Source: Entoloma clypeatum (taxonomy: Eukaryota > Basidiomycota > Agaricomycetes > Agaricales > Entolomataceae). Taken from it: 64,000 bases of DNA. Below the pieces are notes generated by a model. That model saw nothing but the letters and a program-made list of their open reading frames with translations. It did no database searches and had not been told where the DNA came from. Both the position numbers and the translations under genes were made by a program. The first letter of the stretch is position 1. The number at the start of each line of letters is the position of its first letter. The DNA lies in NCBI GenBank assembly GCA_963565915.1, contig OY751487.1, forward strand, positions 868,001 to 932,000, given 5' to 3'. Positions 56,275 to 64,000 of the stretch are shown piece after piece.

Positions 56275-56399
56275 CCTCCGCTCCACGTCAGACAAGAAGT
56301 CTTTGTTAAAGCCAAGTTCTTCCGCACCACACGACCCACCCAAAAGTTATCCGACAAATATGCTGGCCCATTTGAAATCATAGCCCAACCCAGCATGGT
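56275..56399 (+). pseudogene. Fragment of a gypsy integrase C-terminus
   Basis: Reads PPLHVRQEVFVKAKFFRTTR then PTQKLSDKYAGPFEIIAQP, clearly like element C (LKVGQQAFVKAKFF, KKLSEKYLGPFDILAR). It is cut on both sides, by minisatellite on the left and copia sequence on the right. Confidence 0.8.
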
Positions 56400-57136
56400 A
56401 TCACAGTCCAACAAACGGCGCCATATGCACATCCACAGAATGGAACAGCTGAGTATTTTATATGAACCTTGGAGGACAGCGCACAGACTCTTCTAGCAGA
56501 TTCTGGCCTCCCCAACACATATCTCATAGATGCAGTGATGACAGTCCAGTATCTACGGAACCGACTCCCGTCAAAAGCGTTACCAGTGGGAGTTACACCA
56601 TATGAACTCTACAAATCATCTAGACCTAACCTTTCACATCTTCGTGCATGGGGGTGCCTCTGTTGGCCTATCATTCCTGTTGAAAAACATTGCCCTGGGT
56701 CCCCCCACCACTTCGAGGCCCTTTTTGTGGGTTATGAAGAAGATCATGTTGGCTGGCATATTTGGTCTACAAGTGATGGCACATACCATTTTTCTCCCAT
56801 GATGTGATTTTCAATGAGAATGCTTGTGGCACTGTCCATTGTTCTCCCTTGCTACATAACACCACTCTTGCCTTCCCTGCTCCACCCAACTTGCAATCAC
56901 CATGTCCTACTCATCAATGGATAGTTCCTGCCATGGAACCTGAGACCGTAGAGATGCGGGCCTTGCATTGTACTGATTGTGAGGGTATCAGTTCTGGTGA
57001 GGAACTGGATGAGCTTGTTTCTCTGTTGGCCGCTAATATTCCTGATCTCGATCTCGCTGAGCAACAATACCAGGAGCTAGCCATCATTTTAGAACAGCAA
57101 TGCCTCCTTGCTCATCCTGATCCCATCCAACTTTGA
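56400..57136 (+). pseudogene. Ty1/copia integrase fragment
   Basis: Reads YAHPQNGTAEYFI (catalytic Glu of the integrase core, followed by a TGA where Arg is expected), TLEDSAQTLLADSGLPNTYL, VQYLRNRLPSKALPVGVTPY, LRAWGCLCWPIIPVEKH, and HHFEALFVGYEEDHVGWH followed by F(N)EN, the C-terminal landmarks of copia integrases. A frame change occurs near 56805. An acidic linker follows to the TGA at 57134-57136. No RT is present. Confidence 0.88.
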
Positions 57137-57236
57137 CGCAACCATGACCTTACTCAACCCCCAGACAACTCTTGCGATGCTATGGCCAGATCAGGCGTAC
57201 ATGTTTGGAAAGCGGCAATGCACTGGAAATTCAAAT
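57137..57236. other. Short junction between copia and LINE fragments
   Basis: About 100 bp with no identified content. Confidence 0.3.
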
Positions 57237-57738
57237 GCGCGCCTGAATATTGGGCCACACGATACAGGAGCACTCCAACCTTGCGAGGTTGGCCGTTGAT
57301 GGTGCTGGGGGGTGTCTGCACCCTACCCCCCAAAGAAGTGCCTGTGCGGTTCTTACCCTTCAATCATGTTTGCTTGCCAGAGGGGGCTGCACCCCTTTGT
57401 ACCCAGCACGCTACCACACAACTACCGCCAACGGTTGTGTTGGGCATTGGACGATCCCTAAAGGCAAAGGCCCCTGGGTTGTCCATGATGAATTTCCCGA
57501 AGACGTCCCAGATGGGAGTGTTCCTCAAGAAGGTGGGCAAAGTCCTCAACAGACCCCGATCCACAGTCGCATTGTTCAATTTTGTCACCAATATTGAACC
57601 TATGTCTATAGTGGCCAATTGGAGCATGACTAGTGAGGCCATGAACCATTTGTGCCATGAGGGATTGGGAGTGGCCCACATCCTTAAGCCAAGTGCCGCC
57701 CTTAAGGTGGGACGGCTTCATTTGTTTGGCCTGAGCGT
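57237..57738 (-). pseudogene. LINE 3' fragment (C-terminal zinc-knuckle region)
   Basis: On the minus strand it reads QMKPSHLKGGTWLKDVGHSQ, HAPIGHYRHRFNIGDKIEQC, CDCGSGSVEDFAHLLEEH and RDRPMPNTTVGGS in shifting frames, matching the C-terminus of the LINE at 58253-59581. It probably belongs to the same insertion as 62826-64000, with A'' and a deletion between. Confidence 0.85.
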
Positions 57739-58160
57739 TGTTATGCTTAACAAACCGTTCCAAGGTTCGGGCAGAGTATGCAGGAAAGTGGAAAGGCGAA
57801 GAGCAAAGTGATTGCTAAATCTAAGGAATCTACTATAGTACAAGAGGTTTATATAGGTACTCACTATAGGCGGTAGCGGATAAGTCAGTACTGCGGAAGG
57901 CAGTGCACATGAGTAAGGCGACTGCGGAAGGCTATGTACAGTGAGTAAGCTGACTGCGGAAAGCGAGTCAGCGCGGGAGCAAAGTATACTAAAGGGGATG
58001 ACAAAGTAATGTAATGAGTCAGACTGGGAATCGAAGGTTGCAAAAGTAGACATTAGACATAGTGAGTTCATAAGAGGGCGCCGAGTCGGGCCGATAAGTA
58101 AAAGATATGACGTGGTCCTCATACCGTAGAGTCTGTAACATGTTCCCCTCTCCAAGCTCT
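57739..58160 (-). repeat. 3' LTR and polypurine tract of A''
   Basis: 402-bp LTR at 57739-58140 (TGTTACAG to CATAACA in element orientation). The complementary purine tract, GCTTGGAGAGGGGAACA in element sense, is at 58141-58157. The left flank GAGCG (57734-57738) is LINE sequence. Confidence 0.93.
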
Positions 58161-58252
58161 GTGTCCTCACAGAGTCACTGTCCCCATCCCTCGTTGTTGC
58201 CGGGATCGGACCAGTTCGGACTTTCCTTGAGGCTCCAATCATATATCAACTC

Positions 58253-59581
58253 TTTTTTTTTTTTTTTTTTTGGTCAACAATTTGTATAGCGGTATACTAG
58301 GGGTACAGTCCGCTTGACATAGAGTAAACTACATTGGTCTGAGGACCTACGTACGCAAGAAAAACAAGCGGCGCAAAGCTCCGTCGAGCTGGTGAGTCCT
58401 CGCGCCAGGACGGGGGAGTCTGTTATAAACAAACGTGTTAGTATGCGCATCTGAATATTCAGCCGCGCGATACAAGAGCACTCCAACCTTGTGAGGTTGG
58501 CCGTTAGCGGCGCTGGGGGGTGTCTGCGCCCTACCCACCAAAGAAGCGCCTGTGCGGTTCTTATCCTTCGATCGTGTTCGCTTGCCAGAGGGGGCTGCAC
58601 CCCTTTGTACCCAGTGCGCTACCATGCGATTACCGCCAACGGTTGTGTTGGGCATTGGACGATCCCTGAAGGCAAACGCCCCTGGGTTATCCATGATGAA
58701 TTTCCCAAAGTTGTCCCAGGTGGGAGTGTTTCTCGAGAAGATAGGCATGTCTGGGGGCCTAGTGGGGTGGTGCAGACATTTGTATAATACGTGGGCGAAG
58801 TCCTCGACGGACCCTGTTCCACAGTCGCATTGTTCGGTCTTGTCGCCAATATTGAACCTATGTCTGTAGTGGCCAATTGGGGTGTGACTGGTGAGGCCGC
58901 GAACCATTTGAGCCGTGAGGGATTGGGAGTGACCCACATCCTTAAGCCATGTACCGCCCTTGAGGTGGGACAGTTTCATTCTTTTGGCCCGAGCGTGGTC
59001 TTGGCGTCTGACGCACGACCTCAGGAATTGGTAGTGACGGCCAACATACTTGGGGGACTGGTACAGGTTGTTCCAGTCGCCTAGCATGTCATCTGTGAAT
59101 TGTTTCGTGTTGAAGTCGAGGGATCTGGAGGCCAATTCACCACACTCAATGTGAATCGAGGAGGCAAAGTCATGCACTGCACGGTGGGGTTCGAAGCCAT
59201 GGTCCGAGCAATCAGGGACATGGTGGAAGAAGACCTTGGATTTCAGGCCTGGTTCCTCAAACCAAGGAACCAGGTTACTGATGATAGCGAGCGCAGTTGC
59301 CTGTGAGGAGTGGAGGTCCGGGTCTGTGGCCCGCCGAATGGCGTTAACAGAGTCAGTGAAGATGTGGATTTCTTCCAGTTGAGAGAGTCCCCCTAGCAGA
59401 GTGACCAGGTTGGAAAACCTGTGTCCTATTGCTAGAGTTTCAGTGTCGTCAGAGACTGCGAGGCCACCAGCCGCCCAGTCTTTATTGATGGAGTACCCCA
59501 TGTGCCAGATTTCCCAAGCTGCAACAGCTTGATGGCCCGACACGAGGGAGGGAACAGCCGCGTCGGTGACAATGACAGCGG
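58253..59581 (-). mobile_element. 5'-truncated LINE with poly(A) tail in ORF3 of A''
   Basis: A 19-base T run (58253-58271) is the poly(A) tail on the minus strand. The 15-bp duplication ATCATATATCAACTC flanks the insertion (58238-58252, 59582-59596). The coding part ends at 58347, and only the 3' third of the element is present. Confidence 0.93.
58347..59543 (-). pseudogene. LINE ORF2 C-terminus: RNase H and zinc-knuckle region
   Basis: A 398-residue open frame. An RNase H-like domain (YSINKDWAAGGLAVSDDTET, IHIFTDSVNAIRRATD with the catalytic D, DPDLHSSQATALAIISN) is followed by GTWLKDVGHSQS, HTPIGHYRHRF, and a CDCGTGSVEDFAHVLYKC Cys/His cluster common at the end of fungal LINE polyproteins. 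An RNase H after RT fits Tad1-type fungal LINEs. The first codons are not a real start, because the copy is 5'-truncated. Open throughout, so the insertion is probably recent. Confidence 0.85.
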
Positions 59582-59872
59582 ATCATATATCAACTCCTCG
59601 TTGATAGCTACGGCAAGTTCGAGGCCTTTGATGGTGGTGGAGGTGGAGGTAACGGTGGTGTTGGACATGGCGGCGAGGATGGTTGAGAGATAGAAGAAGA
59701 AGGGGGAGGCTATATTGGGCAGGGAAAAGGACTAGAGCGGGGAACTCGGTGTGTGGTTTGACTGATGAGGTCGATACTTGTCATGGATTCCGAGAGCTAT
59801 CTTTTATCGTGGGTGAGACGGGTTCTACCGATGGAAATCATGGATCAAACTTTGAGCGTTCTAAACATTAGC

Positions 59873-62825
59873 TCAAGGTTCCCATGTGTTCTCTTCTGGA
59901 CCATATCCTTCCCACTGGATGAGGTACTGGATCTTTCCACGGAACTTTTGAGAGTCTAGGATCGTAGACACATGGTACTCTTCTCGTCCTTTGACGATGA
60001 TCGGATCAGGGGCTGGTTTCTTCTTCTGGATGGCGTACTTCGGAGTTTCATATGGTGACAACAGGGTCTTGTTGAACACAGGGTGAATCATCTTCCACGT
60101 CTTCGGCAGATCAAGAAGGTACGCGCTAGCTCCTTTCTTCTCTAGGACTTTGAATGGTCCATGTCGGAGTGCATTGAGTTTCTTTGAGGGGCGATCGGTC
60201 CTGATGTTAGTCCCTTCCAGCCACACCTTGTCTCCAATGTGGTAGTTCCGAGACGGACTTTGCCGTGTGTCAACTGTCTTCTTCATCTGATCCTGTGCTT
60301 GTTTCAGCGCTGCATTGGCTTCTTCTCATGCCTGTTTGAGTTTTTTCAAGAAGTCGTTGGCAGCCGGATTGGTATCTTCTAACACGAGCTCTCCCTTCCA
60401 TGGATGTAAACCATAGTTGAGGTAGAATGGGGTGTGCTTCGTCGCCTGATGTTCTTTGTCATTGTACTGGAACTCTGTGATTGCGATCCATTCAGCCCAA
60501 TCATCCTGTAGATGGTTGACAAAGTTTTGTAAGAACGCTTCCGTCTCCTGATGCGATCGCTCGGCCTGTCCATCAGTCTGTGGGTGGTATGCGGTGGACA
60601 GGTTCCTCTTGATCCCTAACATGCGGCAGAGTATCTCCATGAACTTCGCGGTGAAGTGCGGTCCCCTATCGCTGATGATCTTCTTGGGGATCCCATGAAG
60701 TTTCCATATCTGATCCCAATAGATCTTGGCTAATCCTTCAGCTGATAGTTCCACGGTTGTCGGAATGAGGTGAAGCATCTTCAAATGTCTATCTGTGATG
60801 ACCAGAATTGCATTTTTTCCATCAGATTCTGGTATCGGTCCCACGACGTTGATTCCTATGTCTTCCCATGGGTGACTTGGTGCTGCATGGGGATGTAGCG
60901 GAGCATGTCGCTTTTGTCGGTTAATCTTGTTGCGTTGACAAGTGTCGCAACCCTTCACGTACTTCTTCACATCATGCAGTATGGTAGGCCACCAGTAGGT
61001 GCGAGTGAGGAGTTCATGTGTCCGGCACTGTCCTGGATGTCCAGCCACTGGTGCATCGTGTGACTCAAACATCAATTCTTGTCGTAATTGTGGATCTGGC
61101 GGGACATAGACTCATTCTCCTGCATAGGTGATCCCATTCTCCTGTTGATACCAATGAGGATTCTTTTTTAGGCCCTGCACTACTTCTGTCTCCATGCGGT
61201 TTGAACGCTTGATGCGTGCAATCCATGGGTTTTCGATGGTTGTGATGTTTCCAATTTTGATGGAATCAGATGTCTCACCCCCTTCAAAGAATTGTTCCTC
61301 CGTGAACATCTCCATTTGTATCACATCTTCTGATTCCAACCGTTTCAGGAATAGTCCCTCCTTGAGCATTTGGTCACTGTCCTGTGGTTCGAGTTCCGCT
61401 TCATACCAGGGTAAGCGTGACAGGATGTCCGCTTTCGCATTGGTCTTGCTGGGCACATGCCGTAATTCGAAGTCATAGTCTTGTAACTTCATTTTCCAGC
61501 GTCGCTGTCGTTGATTTAGGTCCTGAGGATGACGGAAATATTCCAGGTTTTTGTGATCGGTCAAGATTTCAAAACGTTCCCTGGCTTCGAGCAGATAGTG
61601 TCTACAATCTGTTAATGCTTCCACGACTGCCAGAAGTTCCTTGTCGTATATCTTGTAATTCTGTTCAGCCGCAGACATGGTCCGCGACAAGAACACGATG
61701 GGGTGCCATTTGTCGTCTTGCTTCTGAGAGAGTACTGCTCCAATTGCATAGCCCGATGCATCGGTTTCAACCCTGAACTGTCCCTCTGGTTTCGGTAATG
61801 CCAAGACTGGTGCCAATGTAATTGCCCATATGAGACCTTCAAAAGCTTGCTGCTCTGTTGGTCCCCAAGTAAATGCCGTACCACCTGTGAGCGCGGTGAG
61901 AGGTTTCACGATGTTTGAGTACCCTTCAATAAAACGTCAATAGAAGTTAGCAAATCCAAGGAACTTCTGAACTTCCTTTTTTGATGTGGGTGCTTGCCAG
62001 TTTTGAATTGTATCCACCTTCTCAGTTTCCATCTCAACACATCCCTCACCAACCACATATCCCAATATAGGACATTTTGTTACTTCCCATAAACACTTCT
62101 TCTCCTTTAGAAACAAATCATTGTCTGATAGGATCTGTAGGATTTCTTTGGTGTTTCGTGCGAGTTCTTCCTTGGTTTTACCGATAACCACAATGTCATC
62201 CATGTAGATCATGCAGATACGTCGGCGGATCTGGTCCCGGAATAGACTAGCCATCATTCGAGAGAATGTTCCCGGGGAGTTGCAAAGACTGAAAAACATG
62301 ACCAATGGTTCAAACAATCCTCAACTGGTGAGGAAGGCAGCTTTCCGTTCATTGCCCTCCTTAATCCGGACGTTGTTATAGCCCCACATGATGTCCATTT
62401 TATTGAAGTAGACCGCATCTTTCAGTACGTCCAAGCGATTGGATATTTGTGGGAGTGGGAACTTGTCTTTGACCATGAATTTATTGACCATGTGGTAATC
62501 TTGTACCAATCATTTGGAGCCATCCTTCTTGTTGATGAAGAAGCAAGGGGAGGCATAAGGGGATTTGGATGGGCGGATCTTTCCTGTTGCTAGACCCTCA
62601 TCAATGAATGCGTCCAATTCTTCTTGTTCCTTTTGCGTCATAGGATATGTATTTCCCCCTAGTTCCTTTGGTGCGTCCAGTGTAAGTTCAATACCATGGT
62701 CCCATTCCCTCTCCTTTGGGATCTTATCAAAGTTCTCTTTCTCGAAGAGATGAGCAAATTGTTCAACATATGAGGGTTGTTTGGTTGTGGGAGGTGGTGT
62801 GGGAGTGACAGCTTCCAAAATAGGG
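59873..62825 (-). pseudogene. pol: pol of A'': RT, RNase H, integrase, chromodomain
   Basis: RT with YMDD near 62200; TGA at 62510-62512 (shared with A and A'), a short frame change near 62318, TGA equivalent to A 3115 at about 61937. RNase H from 61909 (VETDASGYAIGAVLSQ). Integrase zinc region GHPGQCRTHELL ... CDTCQRNKINRQ (CGA kept where A has TGA), SDRGPHFTAKF, QTDGQAERSHQE. A small break near 60326. Chromodomain YHVSTILDSQKFRGKIQYLI with QWEGYGPEENTWEP to about 59873. Confidence 0.9.
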
Positions 62826-64000
62826 TTCGAAGCCATGGTCCGAGCAATCAGGGACATGGTGAAAGAAGACCTTAGATTTCAGACCTGGTTCCTCAAACCA
62901 AGGGACCAGGTTGCTGATGATGGCGAGTGCAGTTGCCTGCGAGGAGTGGAGATCCGGGTCAGTGGCATGCCGGATGGCGTTGACTGAGTCGGTAAAAATG
63001 TGGATTTCTTCCAGTTTGGAGAGACCCCCTAACAGACTGACCAGGTTGGAGAACCCGTGTCCGATGGCTAAGGTTTCAGTGTCGTCAGAGACTGCGAGGC
63101 CACCAGCCGCCCAGTCTTTGTTGATGGAGTATCCCATGTGCCAGGTTTCCCAAGCTGCAACAGCTTGATGGCCCGACGCTAGGGAGGGAACGGCCGTGTC
63201 CGTGACAATGATGGCGGATTTGTTAGAGCAGATGTTGGCATCAAACACCTTGTTAAGGGTGATGAGGTGCAGCTTCCTGGCTTCGGCTCGCTCCTTAGCG
63301 GTTTTGCTGTGGATAAGAGTGATGTCATGGATGATACGGTCGGGGAAGCAGTCTAGGACATGTTTCCCTGGCTCATTGTAATTATTGAAGGGTGATAGGG
63401 GGATAGTCACATTTGCACAGTATGCCCAGATATCGATGAGGGGGGATTTAAGGTTATACATGAACTCCGGGGAGTACCATGGTCGCTTCGAGGGGTCTTC
63501 CTCATTGCAGACCATGACAGTCATGTGTCGTGGTGCAAGAGAGTGCATACGGACATGGTTTCTGCAGGAGAGCTTCTTTAGGTGCAGGTGCACCGGGGGC
63601 AGACTGGCAAGGGATTTGACCGCCCCTGTGGGGGTGGTACAGAAGGCGCCCAGGATCCACAGGGCTGCGCGCCGCTGGACTCTGGAGATAGACTTGATGA
63701 CACCCTTGTTACGGGTGCCATCAAAGTTCCATAGATTACCACCATACAGGGTGATCGGTAGGATACACGATCGGTATAGGGTGTGTTTGTGTTTGGGCGT
63801 AAGTCCTCGGACTGAGTTTCCCAGTGAGAGTAAGGCTCCGGTTGCAGAGAAGGCCTTAGTGGCATATCGTTTAGCATGCTCAGTGAAGAGTAGCTTTCGA
63901 TCGAAGAAGAAGCCCAGGTACCTCCAGAAGGTCTTGGAAACAAGAGGGGAGTCGCTGGTGAAGGGCGCGTATCCTAGGTCAACCGGGGGTTATTGTCACC
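62826..64000 (-). pseudogene. LINE ORF2 fragment: end of RT and RNase H (continues beyond the window)
   Basis: From the right edge on the minus strand: RT thumb region (WRYLGFFFDRKLLFTEHAKR, LTPKHKHTLYRSCILPITLY with GGNLW, SRVQRRAALWILGAFCTTPT), then LKKLSCRNHVRMHSLAPRH, and the RNase H start (SNKSAIIVTDTAVPSLASGH, HMGYSINKDWAAGGLAVSDD, IHIFTDSVNAIRHATD) up to DCSDHGFEP, where it is cut at 62826. The RT catalytic motif is outside the window. It is apparently the upstream part of the LINE whose 3' end is at 57237-57738. Confidence 0.88.

Larger units (their letters stand above)
58175..59668 (-). pseudogene. ORF3 of A'', split by a LINE
   Basis: It starts at 59668 with MSNTTVTSTSTTIKGLELAV and resumes after the LINE with the tail that ends GWGQ at 58175-58177. 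An in-frame deletion of the middle relative to ORF3 of A leaves about 50 codons. The frame survives outside the LINE, with no other stop. Confidence 0.65.
57739..62825 (-). mobile_element. Element A copy A'', 5'-truncated, inserted in a LINE
   Basis: In element orientation: part of pol from just after the protease, RT, RNase H, integrase, chromodomain, ORF3, purine tract and 3' LTR (57739-58140). The 5' LTR, gag and protease are gone, together with adjoining LINE sequence, in one deletion ending at 62825/62826. A 5'-truncated LINE lies in ORF3 (58253-59581). Confidence 0.93.

Overview
The window looks like a transposon-dominated stretch of a filamentous basidiomycete (Agaricomycete) genome. 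The evidence is a fungal-specific FunK1-type kinase, short introns (39-71 bp), a Rep-helicase Helitron, a KDZ transposase remnant, chromodomain Ty3/gypsy elements, a pogo/Fot1-like element and a LINE with a C-terminal RNase H. I see no tRNA, rRNA or CRISPR. Only two loci look like ordinary host genes: the kinase at 22009-24221 (-) and a small secreted Gly/Tyr-rich protein at 24853-25390 (+).

Layout. (1) 1-12823: chromovirus A (+). Its integrase is split by a complete chromovirus B (4518-11147), whose gag is split by a solo LTR of family F (6050-6592). A carries a small extra ORF between pol and its 3' LTR. (2) 12824-15003: non-coding, with degenerate inverted repeats and a repeat (R1) carrying a GCCCAACGGC-type minisatellite. 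(3) 15004-21075: a reversed, 3'-truncated A copy (A'), an A 3'-end fragment broken by a solo LTR (G), and two oppositely oriented halves of a Tc1/mariner element, one holding a 278-bp foldback MITE. (4) 21076-27853: the two host-like genes and decayed sequence. (5) 27854-38783: a Tc1 element (DD34E) split by gypsy element C (28730-38058). C is split by the short element D (30951-32913), which contains a solo LTR E; a second solo LTR E sits in the C integrase. (6) 38786-47610: a decayed Helitron with a divergent accessory gene, split by a hAT-like MITE and a solo LTR F. (7) 47611-52846: non-coding, with a 121-bp near-perfect palindrome, minisatellites and a second hAT-like MITE. (8) 52849-55818: a pogo-like element with matching ends and an uninterrupted spliced transposase, inserted in a second repeat R copy. 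(9) 55821-64000: minisatellite, gypsy and copia fragments, then a LINE (-) split by a third A copy (A''), itself split by a 5'-truncated LINE with poly(A) and a 15-bp target duplication.

The most consistent signal is in the LTR elements. A, B, C and D lack a recognisable tRNA primer site. Two bases after the 5' LTR each carries a 10-11 nt sequence complementary to an LTR segment about 33 nt downstream of a TATA-like box. This is the Tf1/sushi self-priming arrangement, and solo LTRs E and F have the matching segment. Most lesions in these elements are C-to-T changes at CpG (CGA to TGA stops; LTR differences in B), which fits CpG methylation and deamination.
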